NCBI RefSeq assembly: GCF_001428895.1
Contig: NZ_LMJA01000012.1
Location: 373,313-437,312 of the forward strand
Direction of reading: 5' to 3'
Origin: Mycobacterium sp. Root265
GTDB taxonomy: Bacteria; Actinomycetota; Actinomycetes; Mycobacteriales; Mycobacteriaceae
Length of the DNA stretch: 64,000 nt
The notes beneath the pieces are model-generated. The model was given only the letters and a program-made list of their open reading frames with translations. It was not told where the DNA came from and searched no databases. How positions within the stretch are numbered: the first letter of the stretch is position 1; every line of letters begins with the position of its first letter. Both the position numbers and the translations under genes were made by a program. Shown in pieces: positions 8,068 to 16,273 of the stretch.

Positions 8068-10074
8068 TCAGCCGTCGTAGTCCACGGCAACCGTTGCGGT
8101 GCTGGGACGAGACTGACAGGTCAGTATGAAGCCGGCCTCCAGCTCGGACGTGTTGAGCGCAAAGTTCTGTTCCATCGACACCGCTCCGGCCGTGACTTTC
8201 GCTTTGCATGTGCCACACGCGCCACCCAGACAGGCATACGGCGCGTCGATGTTGTTCTTCAACGCGGATTCGAGGATGGAGTCACCGGGAGCGAGTTCGA
8301 CGGTGTGCGTCGCACCGGACAGCGTGACGCTCACCTGGGATTCGGGATAGTCGTCGATGGATGTGGCTTGTGCGGGGCCGCGGAACAGTTCGAGGTGTAT
8401 CTGCTCAGTCGGTACTTCCTCGACCACGAGGCGACGGTGCAGAGTCGTGACGAGATCGCTTGGGCCGCAGAGGTACCACCGGTCGATGGATGTCACGGGA
8501 CTGCCCAGCAGCCGCCGGATCATCGCCAGATCGATGCGTCCGCGGAGGAACTCGGGATGGTGCGCTTCGGCGGACCGGACGTGAAAAATGCGGAGCCGGT
8601 CGGCGTATCGCGCTTCGAGTTCGTCGAGTTCGGCCGCGAACATGGTCGAGTCGGCGGTCCGGTTGCCATAGACGACGGTGAAGCGGCTGTCGGTTTCGAT
8701 TTCCATGGTGGTGCGCACGATCGACAGGATGGGCGTGATGCCGCTGCCGGCCGCCACCGCGACATAGTCGTGTCGGGCGAGCGGGTGCAGGGGCGCGCCG
8801 AAACTACCCGTGGGTGTCATCAGCTCCAGAACGTCACCGGCGCACAGTGATTCGACCGCGAAGGACGAGAACGCCCCACCGGCAACGTGGCGCACGCCGA
8901 TCGCCAGTTCTCCCGACGCTGCCGAGGTGCAGATCGAGTAGTTGCGCCGCACCTCCTTGCCCTCGATGCGATGTTTCACGGTCAGGTGCTGGCCGGCCTG
9001 GAACTGGAACTCGTCGCTGAGATGATCGGGCACGGCGAAACTGACTTTGACGCTGTCGGGCGTCAGCCGCTCGACGCTTTTGACCGGGATCGGGTGGGTG
9101 TCGACACCGCCCGGCGTAGCGGCCTGGGGCATGCGAATCGGCAGCAGCGCAGCCAATTTGCCGTTGAGCCGTTTCCATTCGCGGTACTGCGGGGCGTCGA
9201 GTTGCTGCCCGAAGACGGTGCTGATCGCCGCGTCGCGCTCCAGATAGGCAGCCTCGTTGCGTTGCCACGCCGCGACATAGCGATAGAACGGGATCGAGGG
9301 GTGCAAGTGGTGGACCAGGTGATAGTTCTGCGACAGCAGCAGCGGGGTCAGGATCCACTCGGAGCCGACGCGGTTGCGGGTGGCGCGGTAACGGTTCTCG
9401 CGCTGGGTGTCTTCCAGATCATGGTGCGGCAGCCAGTCGAACCACCAGGCGAGCACGGCCATGGCCACCCGTTCGGGAATCAGATAGATCACCGCGAGGG
9501 TCCACAGATGGCCCGTGACAGCGGCCGTCACAATCACCGCGACCGTGACAACCATCAATGCTGCCGTTTCGGCGATCTCCGCGCGGGGACGCTTGCGCCA
9601 GTGGCGCACCAGGAAACGGAGGTACGGAAGATCCATGGCAGGGAAGCGGAGGGGCAGCTGCCACCACGGTGCGGCGCTCACGAAGTGATCGGGATCGGCG
9701 TCACCGTCGTTGGTGTTGCGGTGGTGCTCGATGTGGATGAACGCGAACGACCTGAAAGAAATCAGCGGCGAGACAAAGAACATCGCGATGCGGCCGAATG
9801 CGACATTGACCCAACGACGGGAGCTGATCGAGTAATGCGAAGCGTCGTGCAGGACGGTGAACAACACGAAGATCGCGACGGCGCTGGCGGCGATGGTGGC
9901 CGCCGCCGGCAACGTGTCGGTGAGGGCAGCCCAGGTGGACGCACCGAAGAGCGCAAGCGCGAAGGTGAAGATGCCGATGATGGGCCAGGACAGCGCGGGT
10001 ACCTGCTCGCCCGGGTCAGGCAGGGCGTGCGGCGAGCCCGCAGTACGGGGTGGGGAGTATTCCGTCGTGGTCAC
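8068..10074 (-). CDS. Membrane fatty-acid desaturase / hydroxylase fused to ferredoxin reductase and 2Fe-2S ferredoxin
   Basis: Three-part protein of 668 residues. Residues about 25-300 form a di-iron membrane desaturase/hydroxylase with His boxes HDASH (76-80), HIEHH (114-118) and HLVHH (252-256) and several hydrophobic helices. Residues about 330-570 form a flavin reductase with RNYSICTS for FAD and GSGITPILSIV and YLCGPSDLV for NAD(P)H. Residues about 580-668 carry a plant-type 2Fe-2S ferredoxin, CLGGACGTC (from 615) plus Cys653. The enzyme should therefore supply its own electrons. The GTG at 10074 has GAGGAG seven bases upstream; the earlier in-frame ATG at 10113 has no site. Substrate is unknown (fatty acyl chain or another lipid or terpenoid). 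A PucR-type regulator lies upstream on the same strand. Confidence 0.88.
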   Translation of the reverse strand: MTTTEYSPPRTAGSPHALPDPGEQVPALSWPIIGIFTFALALFGASTWAALTDTLPAAATIAASAVAIFVLFTVLHDASHYSISSRRWVNVAFGRIAMFFVSPLISFRSFAFIHIEHHRNTNDGDADPDHFVSAAPWWQLPLRFPAMDLPYLRFLVRHWRKRPRAEIAETAALMVVTVAVIVTAAVTGHLWTLAVIYLIPERVAMAVLAWWFDWLPHHDLEDTQRENRYRATRNRVGSEWILTPLLLSQNYHLVHHLHPSIPFYRYVAAWQRNEAAYLERDAAISTVFGQQLDAPQYREWKRLNGKLAALLPIRMPQAATPGGVDTHPIPVKSVERLTPDSVKVSFAVPDHLSDEFQFQAGQHLTVKHRIEGKEVRRNYSICTSAASGELAIGVRHVAGGAFSSFAVESLCAGDVLELMTPTGSFGAPLHPLARHDYVAVAAGSGITPILSIVRTTMEIETDSRFTVVYGNRTADSTMFAAELDELEARYADRLRIFHVRSAEAHHPEFLRGRIDLAMIRRLLGSPVTSIDRWYLCGPSDLVTTLHRRLVVEEVPTEQIHLELFRGPAQATSIDDYPESQVSVTLSGATHTVELAPGDSILESALKNNIDAPYACLGGACGTCKAKVTAGAVSMEQNFALNTSELEAGFILTCQSRPSTATVAVDYDG

Positions 10075-10207
10075 TGTCGGACTCCTCGATCGCGCTTCGG
10101 TTGAGATGCCCAAACTACAAACGTCCGGTGCCGGTCAACAAGGACCTCGCAGCCCTCGACAGTGTGCTGCCAGCACATCCTTTTGGCACCGGAACCCGGC
10201 GGGGAGG

Positions 10208-11443
10208 CTAGGCCTCGGGCAACACCGAGGCTCCCAGCACGTCGCACACGAGCAGGGCTGCATGCAGCTCGGCGACTTTGACCGTCGCGGGCCGGCCTCG
10301 GCGCTCTTCGGCACGACGTACCCGCTGCAGGACCGTGTTCTTGTGGATCCCCAAGGTGCGCGCGGCGGCCGTCAGGCTCCCCTGCGCGTCGAGAACAGCC
10401 AGTAGCGCGGCGCGCTCGCCGCGCTCTTTGCCGCCGTCGGCCGCCAGGTCGCCGAGCTGAGCGGCAACGAAGGCCCGTGCCGTATCCAGGTCGCGCGCGA
10501 TCGCATCCACCAGCGCGACATCGCCGAATTCGGTGATCGACGGCGCCGCACGCCCCGCCAGTTCGACGACCCGGCGCGTGCGTACCGCCTCCAGGTGGGT
10601 GGCGCGGAAGCCGGCGGCCCCCGGATGCGGTGAGCCCACCGCGAGGTGAACGTGCTCCGATGAGCCCGCGAGTTCCGCCGCCATCGTCGAGCTCTTCACC
10701 TCGCCCGTGGCCGCGGCCCACCCCCATACCGCGAGTGGGCCGTCCGCCACGACGAGTGGATGACCATCCCCGAGATGGCGACCCACACGTTTGGCGAATC
10801 CGTCCAGATCGACACCGCGGTCATTGACCCAGCACACGAACCCGACCTGCCGGCCGGTGAGCCGGTGGCTGAGCACCCGTTCGGCCCGGCCGTTGTCGAC
10901 ACGTTCCCCGGCCAGCAGTGCCCGCACGACGTCGTCGCGATCGGCACGTGCCTGGTTTTGCCGACGGTCCAGCTCCGCGACGTACTCGGCCGCCACCAGA
11001 GAAGAGATGCGGTCGATGTAGCGGAACCCGAACCGCTCGAGATCGGCGAAGGTCCGCAGTGCGACAGCGGGATCGTCGATCCAGTCGGCGAGCGAGCCGG
11101 AGAGCTTCTCGGTGAAGTACTCATGACCGAGGCGGTAGAACCGCAACATCACATCGACGCTGTGCCCCCGCGCGGCCATGGCCCGCGCGTGTTCGAGCGC
11201 GGTGACCGGCGCCTCGGCCGCCGACACGTCGATCCCATGACGGAACATCGAAAGGACCGCTTCGAGATTCGATGAGCACGATCCCAGGGTGAGGCCGCGA
11301 AGTTCGGCATCCCCGCCGACCTCCGGGATCCGATCGACCAGGTAGGTCAGCATGTCATCGGCCAGGCTGGACACATCCCCCAGCAGGGCGGCGGCGACTC
11401 CCCTTCCGGCGACCGCGCCGTCAGCCGGCTCGCGCGCGTCCAT
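10208..11443 (-). CDS. PucR/CdaR-type transcriptional regulator
   Basis: 411-residue regulator with a C-terminal helix-turn-helix of the PucR type (LLAVLDAQGSLTAAARTLGI, then HKNTVLQRVRRAEE) and a long N-terminal sensory region without transmembrane segments. Its stop is 133 bases before the desaturase fusion on the same strand, so control of that gene is the simplest guess. No operator was identified. The ATG at 11443 is preceded by no obvious strong ribosome-binding site. Confidence 0.8.
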   Translation of the reverse strand: MDAREPADGAVAGRGVAAALLGDVSSLADDMLTYLVDRIPEVGGDAELRGLTLGSCSSNLEAVLSMFRHGIDVSAAEAPVTALEHARAMAARGHSVDVMLRFYRLGHEYFTEKLSGSLADWIDDPAVALRTFADLERFGFRYIDRISSLVAAEYVAELDRRQNQARADRDDVVRALLAGERVDNGRAERVLSHRLTGRQVGFVCWVNDRGVDLDGFAKRVGRHLGDGHPLVVADGPLAVWGWAAATGEVKSSTMAAELAGSSEHVHLAVGSPHPGAAGFRATHLEAVRTRRVVELAGRAAPSITEFGDVALVDAIARDLDTARAFVAAQLGDLAADGGKERGERAALLAVLDAQGSLTAAARTLGIHKNTVLQRVRRAEERRGRPATVKVAELHAALLVCDVLGASVLPEA

Positions 11444-11499
11444 GCCTGCAGACTAACCGCGACGCCGATGGCCGACGCCGACATCCGGAACTTAGGTCG

Positions 11500-12114
11500 T
11501 CAGGGGTCGGTTCTGAGCCCGTCCAGCAGGACCGTCATGACCTGGATTTCTTCGGTCTGCTCGGCGACCATGACCGCGGCGGCGGTGCGGATCGTGTCGT
11601 CGTTGCTGCTCCGGGCGACGTGGCCGGCCATGGTGATTCCGCCCTGGTGATGGCGAATCATCAACTCCAAGAACAGGATGTGGTTGACGCGGCCGGTGCT
11701 GCGTTGCAAGCGGGTGAGTTCGTCCGGTGAGGCCATACCCGGCATTCCCATCGCGTGCTGCTCATGATCGGTGCGAGCGGACATCATCCAGGCCATCGGC
11801 TCGGTCGCGCCGAGCGGGGCGCCGGCCATTTGCAGCCAACCGGTCATCTGTCCGATCTCGGCGAGCTGAGTGAAACGGATCTGTTCCGCGAGTGCGTGGA
11901 CGCCGGGCGGGGTGTCGCCGGTGAGCATGTCGGTCATCGTCACCGCCTGCTGGTGATGTGCAGCCATGTCCTGGGCGAACCCGATGTCGCTGTCGGCCAA
12001 CAGCGGTGGTGGTGCGGATTCGCCGCGGTCCGCGACCGCGGCGTACACACCGGCACCCAGGACGGCCGACAACAGCAATGGGACAACACGGCCGGCACGG
12101 CGTCGCAACGTCAT
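11500..12114 (-). CDS. Secreted or membrane-anchored DUF305 protein
   Basis: 204-residue protein with an N-terminal hydrophobic signal/anchor (about residues 8-27) and the duplicated histidine and methionine motifs of DUF305: FAQDMAAHHQQAVTM and LELMIRHHQGGITMA. DUF305 folds like a four-helix bundle, and its His/Met content suggests metal (possibly copper) handling, though the function is not settled. The ATG at 12114 overlaps the stop of the upstream LVIVD gene (ATGA), so the two are translationally coupled. Confidence 0.88.
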   Translation of the reverse strand: MTLRRRAGRVVPLLLSAVLGAGVYAAVADRGESAPPPLLADSDIGFAQDMAAHHQQAVTMTDMLTGDTPPGVHALAEQIRFTQLAEIGQMTGWLQMAGAPLGATEPMAWMMSARTDHEQHAMGMPGMASPDELTRLQRSTGRVNHILFLELMIRHHQGGITMAGHVARSSNDDTIRTAAAVMVAEQTEEIQVMTVLLDGLRTDP

Positions 12115-13679
12115 CGCGGCGGGTACACCGACGGGTCGAGGCGCAGCGCCATGAAGCCGTTGTCCGAGCACGTGACGTAGAGCAGGTCACCGCGGAACTC
12201 CGGTGGCGACATGCACCAGTCCGCGGACAGGTCCAGGCCGATGATGCGCCCGTCCCGGACGATATCGTCACCGTTGATGTGGCCGTTGAGGATCGACTGG
12301 GCGATGGAGATGGCGCTGCTGGCGGGCGGAACCACGATGCCGCCGAACCGTACGTGCTGCGAGTTCGGTAGCTGGTCGTTCTTGCCCGTCTGCGCAGGCG
12401 GATTGAAATAGGCCATCTCGCGGACGTTGTCGGGATCGCGGACGTCGAACACCCTGATCCCCGACTGCGCCCACCCGCAGGCCAGGGCTTGCGGATTCTC
12501 CCGGCTGTCCACACTGCAGTAGTGCGATTCGTATCCGAAGGCCCCGCTGCTGGAGGCGCTGGCCGCCCACCGGTCCAGATTCTGTGGGAGGTTGATCTCC
12601 AGTTTGATGGTGGTGCGTAGGCGCAGATCGCCGAGGTCGCCGGCGTCGAAGATCTTTACCCCGCCCGAACCGAACTCATCGATGTTGAACAGGTGCGGCG
12701 TCCCACCGTAGGTGACATAGATGCTGTGCTGGCTGATCAACCCGTCGTGCCAATGCCGGTAGCCGCGCAGCGGAAGCAGTTGGTGCATCGTTGTTCCAGG
12801 GGCGGCACGGGATTGCACGGCGGTGGTGTCCAGGACGTTGACCCCTGCCGCGGTGGACATGAACATGGTGTTCCCGTCGGGGGTGAAGTCCATCCCGTGG
12901 CTGGCGAATCCTGCTGGGGCGCTCCAGATCACCGCGGGATTGGCGGGGTCGGCGACGTCGACAGCACTGGCCCAGATCTGGCCCGAGGCCCAGTAGGTGT
13001 TGCCGTCGGGCGAGAAGGCACCTTCGTGGGTGAGCATCGGGATGCGCACACCGGGCAGCGATCCGCGGCCCTGGTTCAGCAGCCGGGGGTGTGCGCAATC
13101 GGTGGCGATGTCGTAGATGGAGATGTAGCCCAGTCCGAAGAGGAACGGTACCCCGGTGCCTGCCAGCAGGCCGCGAGACTCGTTGACTTTCAGCGACTCC
13201 CAGGTTCCGTTGACCATCGCGGGTTGATCCAGTATCACCGTCGGCCGCGGATGGGCCGGATCGGACACATCGAGCACCTGCACGCCGTCGGTGTGCGGGA
13301 ACGTTGATCCGATGTAGACGCAGTTCTGGTACGACGCGCTGGTGAAACCCGCCCCCGGGCCCTGGTACTGGCCAACCATGTCGACGTTGCAGTTGTAGCC
13401 CGCCATGCTGCGCCGCGAGTCCCGGTCGTTCAGCGGAACCTCGCCTTGCAGGCCGGTTTCGACACGATCGTCGGGTCGGCACGTCGCGGCCGGCACGGCC
13501 GTCGACCAGATGTCGTTGTTCTGATCGAACCCCGGCGGCAGACCAGCACTGGCCGGAACTGCCGCGCTGACCGCGACGAGGAACACCGCGGCGGCGATCG
13601 CCAACCAACAATGGCCGCGCGATCTGCTCAGCGAATCATGTTCCCCGGACGGCGCCACCCGGACTGTCGTCTCCCCCAT
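12111..13679 (-). CDS. Secreted LVIVD-repeat (beta-propeller-like) protein
   Basis: 522-residue exported protein with a hydrophobic signal at about 25-46 ending in VPASA. It has repeated blades of the kind GVQVLDVSDPAHPRP, ISIYDIATDCAHPRL, ASAVDVADPANPAVI and IRVFDVRDPDNVREM, the LVIVD repeat pattern. Several cysteines suggest disulfides outside the cell. The ATG at 13679 lacks a clear Shine-Dalgarno and lies 17 bases from the inverted repeat at 13696-13713. Co-transcribed with the DUF305 gene; divergent from a TetR gene. Function unknown; a surface or periplasmic partner of the DUF305 protein is plausible. Confidence 0.85.
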   Translation of the reverse strand: MGETTVRVAPSGEHDSLSRSRGHCWLAIAAAVFLVAVSAAVPASAGLPPGFDQNNDIWSTAVPAATCRPDDRVETGLQGEVPLNDRDSRRSMAGYNCNVDMVGQYQGPGAGFTSASYQNCVYIGSTFPHTDGVQVLDVSDPAHPRPTVILDQPAMVNGTWESLKVNESRGLLAGTGVPFLFGLGYISIYDIATDCAHPRLLNQGRGSLPGVRIPMLTHEGAFSPDGNTYWASGQIWASAVDVADPANPAVIWSAPAGFASHGMDFTPDGNTMFMSTAAGVNVLDTTAVQSRAAPGTTMHQLLPLRGYRHWHDGLISQHSIYVTYGGTPHLFNIDEFGSGGVKIFDAGDLGDLRLRTTIKLEINLPQNLDRWAASASSSGAFGYESHYCSVDSRENPQALACGWAQSGIRVFDVRDPDNVREMAYFNPPAQTGKNDQLPNSQHVRFGGIVVPPASSAISIAQSILNGHINGDDIVRDGRIIGLDLSADWCMSPPEFRGDLLYVTCSDNGFMALRLDPSVYPPR

Positions 13680-13695
13680 CGCGGCAAAACTACAT

Positions 13696-13713
13696 CCTCT
13701 AATGACTTAGAGG
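13696..13713. promoter_or_regulatory. Inverted repeat CCTCTAA-N4-TTAGAGG, probable TetR operator
   Basis: Perfect 7-bp arms with a TGAC spacer lie between the divergent LVIVD-DUF305 operon and a TetR gene. Position and symmetry fit the operator of that TetR protein, with autoregulation and control of the secreted pair. Confidence 0.6.
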
Positions 13714-13815
13714 AAACGGTTTCGTGAAATTCCGCCCGCACGGCCGGAGCCGACGGAGCGGAGATCGACCCGGCTCGCCACCGATCCCGGGAGGCTGACG
13801 GCTAAAATCCGGCAG

Positions 13816-14439
13816 ATCAGCGCACCCCGCAAGTACAACGCCGCTCAACGCCGCATCGACATTGCCGATGCGGCCATCGACCTGCTGGGCAAGGACGGTT
13901 CGCGCGGGCTGTCCCATCCACGGGTGGACCGGCACGGTGGCCTGCCCACCGGCACCACGTCCTACTACTTCCGCACCCGCAAAGCGCTCTTGCACGCAGT
14001 TGCAGAGCGCCTCACCGAACTCGACCTCGCCGATCTGTCCATGATGGACGAGCGCAGCGAGCACTACGTCGCCGATTACGCGGGCACGATAGGTCTGGCA
14101 CGACTGGTGATGCTCTCCGCGCAGGAACCTTATTTGACCCGTACCCGAGCCCGATTCGAACTGATCCTGCATGCCCGCCGAGATCCCGATCTTGCCGAGA
14201 CGACCCAGAGTTACAGCCTGCAGTTCTACCGCCTCGCCCGCGAGGTGATTGCCCGCTGGTACGCCGACACCGCCACTCCGGCTACGCATATCGAGGAACG
14301 CGCGGTGGCGGTCCTGACCTACATCAGCGGTGTGATGCTCAGCGTGGTCGCCGGCACGCCGGTCGTCAACGATGCCGCCGACCTCGATATCCAGATCCGT
14401 CAATTCCTGCACAGTGGGCCGGACCGAGAACAACTCTGA
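13816..14439 (+). CDS. TetR family regulator with unusual or lost start codon
   Basis: About 207-residue TetR-like regulator. The DNA-binding domain is readable from SAPRKYNAAQRRIDIADAA through LSHPRVDRHGGLPTGTTSYY and FRTRKALLHAVAERL, followed by a helical ligand domain. The reading frame is open back to a stop at 13708, but between that stop and the GTG at 13924 there is no ATG, GTG or TTG. The GTG at 13924 lies inside the HTH and would remove most of it. The codon before SAPRKY (13816) is ATC, where related proteins would have ATG; a CTG at 13795 is another option. So the start is either a rare codon, a mutated ATG or a sequence error. The coordinates given start at that ATC. Confidence 0.65.
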   Translation: MSAPRKYNAAQRRIDIADAAIDLLGKDGSRGLSHPRVDRHGGLPTGTTSYYFRTRKALLHAVAERLTELDLADLSMMDERSEHYVADYAGTIGLARLVMLSAQEPYLTRTRARFELILHARRDPDLAETTQSYSLQFYRLAREVIARWYADTATPATHIEERAVAVLTYISGVMLSVVAGTPVVNDAADLDIQIRQFLHSGPDREQL

Positions 14440-14626
14440 CGCAGGCCAATGCGGCCTGCCCGTCGCCGAACGCCCCGGACAGATACTCGGCAGACAACTG
14501 ATTCGCTGAGCGGAGTCGCATGCACGGTCGTTCACATCAAAGGTATGAATACATCCTGCGGCCTTGTAACATGGTCACCGGTTCAGCAGCAGCCTTCGCA
14601 CCAGCTCGCAGTAGATGGAGGCCGAA

Positions 14627-15010
14627 ATGACCAGCGTTCAATCCCGGACCATGCAGTCGAGGCGCGTACGCGAGACGACGTCGCCACCGTCCGACGGGCA
14701 ACCTTCCACGCTCCAGACATCCACTCAATGGCCCAATTTCGATGTCGCACTGGTGTCCGTCGAGGGTGAGGTGGACGCCGCCAACAGCGCCGACCTGTTC
14801 GATTACGCGCTGAGCAAGGCGCTCTTGTGCCGGTTGTTGATCCTGAATCTGGAACGAGTCCGGTCTCTGTCCTGCAGCGGCTACGACATGCTGAGAACGC
14901 TCGAGAGCCGATGCGCGATGGCAGACGTCGAGCTCACGGTGCTGCACGGCAGATACGCCGGTAGCGGTGCACCGGAGCTATGGCAGACGTCGGGTCGTCA
15001 ACGCGCCTAG
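14627..15010 (+). CDS. STAS-domain anti-sigma factor antagonist
   Basis: 127-residue single-domain STAS protein. The core is VALVSVEGEVDAANSADLFD and LILNLERVRSLSCSGYDML. The phospho-acceptor region reads SCSG, so the serine that aligns with Ser58 of SpoIIAA (second Ser of DSSG) is kept. Such proteins switch partners with anti-sigma kinases. The ATG at 14627 has GGAGG five bases upstream; the ATG at 14615 overlaps that site. No anti-sigma kinase is encoded next to it. Confidence 0.82.
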   Translation: MTSVQSRTMQSRRVRETTSPPSDGQPSTLQTSTQWPNFDVALVSVEGEVDAANSADLFDYALSKALLCRLLILNLERVRSLSCSGYDMLRTLESRCAMADVELTVLHGRYAGSGAPELWQTSGRQRA

Positions 15011-15136
15011 CGCTGACGTTGCTCGACCCCCGACCGCCGACGTAGCGGCAGGCCCGGGATCGCGGTGGCGCTCGAAGCTGCTGTCCCGCTGCAACTTCGG
15101 ACTTGGCAAGCCGCATCGAAATTCTTCGAAAACCGT

Positions 15137-15163
15137 CTGGCACTCTCCCTGCGCGAGTGCTAA
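15137..15163. promoter_or_regulatory. CIRCE element (HrcA operator) upstream of hsp20
   Basis: CTGGCACTC, nine bases, GAGTGCTAA. This matches the CIRCE consensus TTAGCACTC-N9-GAGTGCTAA at 16 of 18 arm positions with exactly the right spacing. It lies 71 bases before the hsp20 start, so HrcA repression is expected. Confidence 0.88.
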
Positions 15164-15234
15164 ATTCTGTGTTGCACAGTGATGGCGGTCCGCCAACGGG
15201 GCGGGCCCGGTGACGATCGAGGAGGTGTGTTGCT

Positions 15235-15684
15235 GTGCTTCGTTTTGATCCGTTCAGTGACCTTGACACCCTGACCCGGGGCTTGCTGAACAGCCAGACC
15301 GGATCAACGCGCAGTCCTCGGTTCATGCCGATGGACCTCTACAAAGTCGATGATCATTTCGTCCTGACCGCCGATCTACCCGGTGTGGATCCCGGCTCGG
15401 TCGACGTCAACGTCGATCACGGCACCCTGACACTGACGGCGCATCGTTCGGCGCGCTCATTGGACGGTGTGCAGTGGCTGGCCAACGAGCGCTTCGCCGG
15501 CACCTACCGCAGACAGCTGTCGCTGGGCGAAGGGATCGACACCGCGAAGATCGCGGCCACCTACGAGAACGGTGTCCTGACCGTGACGATCCCGCTGGCT
15601 GAACGTGCCAAGCCACGACGGATCGAGGTCACCCGCGCGGCATCACAGACATCGATCGAACCCACCACGGTCGACGCCGAGTAG
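15235..15684 (+). CDS. Hsp20 / alpha-crystallin family small heat-shock protein
   Basis: 149-residue ATP-independent chaperone. The alpha-crystallin domain spans about residues 30-130: MDLYKVDDHFVLTADLPGVD, GTLTLTAHRSA, FAGTYRRQLSLGEGID and the closing YENGVLTVTIPLAE. The GTG start at 15235 follows AGGAGG by about nine bases. A CIRCE element lies upstream and a long GC hairpin lies just downstream, so this is a monocistronic heat-shock unit. Confidence 0.93.
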   Translation: MLRFDPFSDLDTLTRGLLNSQTGSTRSPRFMPMDLYKVDDHFVLTADLPGVDPGSVDVNVDHGTLTLTAHRSARSLDGVQWLANERFAGTYRRQLSLGEGIDTAKIAATYENGVLTVTIPLAERAKPRRIEVTRAASQTSIEPTTVDAE

Positions 15685-15694
15685 CCCGCCCGCC

Positions 15695-15720
15695 GCCGGG
15701 CGCACGACAGTGCGCCCGGC
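15695..15720 (+). terminator. Hairpin terminator after hsp20
   Basis: Perfect 11-bp stem GCCGGGCGCAC / GTGCGCCCGGC with a GACA loop, 10 bases after the hsp20 stop. It has no U-tract, which is common for mycobacterial terminators. Confidence 0.7.
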
Positions 15721-15862
15721 CTCGCCTGCGAGTCTGCCAACCCTGATGCGGTTGAGGTGACATCCCGCTAAACTCATTGCAACGCGCGTCATAGCTTGCC
15801 CGGTTCAGACTCAGCCCGCGAGACGAAGCGCCCAGGGACACACTGAAAGCCGAGTCAGCAAA

Positions 15863-16234
15863 ATGCCCAATTCACCCCAATTATTTGTCGATCTCGATTG
15901 GCGGGGCACCACAGTGACCCTCCGTTGCTCCGGCGTCATCGACATGCTCACCGCGCCGGACTTGGAGCAGCAGATCAGCGGTGCGTTGGCTCAGAATCCG
16001 TCAGCAATGATCGTCGATCTGACCCTCGTCGACTTCATCTCGTCGCGCGGCCTGTGGGTTCTGCTCGACACGTACAAACGGTGCTCGCCGACCATGGGCT
16101 TTGCAGTCGTCGCCGACGGCCCGGCGACCCTTCGCCCTCTGAAACTCATGGGAATGACCGACGTCTTCCCCGTGCGCACCAGCCTCACAGACGCTCTCGA
16201 CGACGTCGCGGTACCGGGTCGGCGCACTGCCTGA
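15863..16234 (+). CDS. STAS-domain anti-sigma factor antagonist, altered phospho-site
   Basis: 123-residue STAS protein: VTLRCSGVIDMLTAPDLEQQ, then AMIVDLTLVDFISSRGLWVL, then a helix near the end. At the conserved loop the usual DSSG is SSRG, so the residue aligned with the phosphorylated serine of SpoIIAA is Arg. The protein may therefore not be switched off by phosphorylation in the usual way. It lies downstream of the hsp20 unit in its own transcription unit; no obvious sigma-factor promoter was found in the 140 bases upstream. Confidence 0.82.
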   Translation: MPNSPQLFVDLDWRGTTVTLRCSGVIDMLTAPDLEQQISGALAQNPSAMIVDLTLVDFISSRGLWVLLDTYKRCSPTMGFAVVADGPATLRPLKLMGMTDVFPVRTSLTDALDDVAVPGRRTA

Positions 16235-16273
16235 AATAGTGACCGACGCGGAGCGCGCCGCTCACCACGCGTG

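Noticed and set aside
13699-14535. 278-codon minus-strand open frame opposite the TetR gene
   Set aside because: No domain, and the plus strand encodes a TetR regulator.
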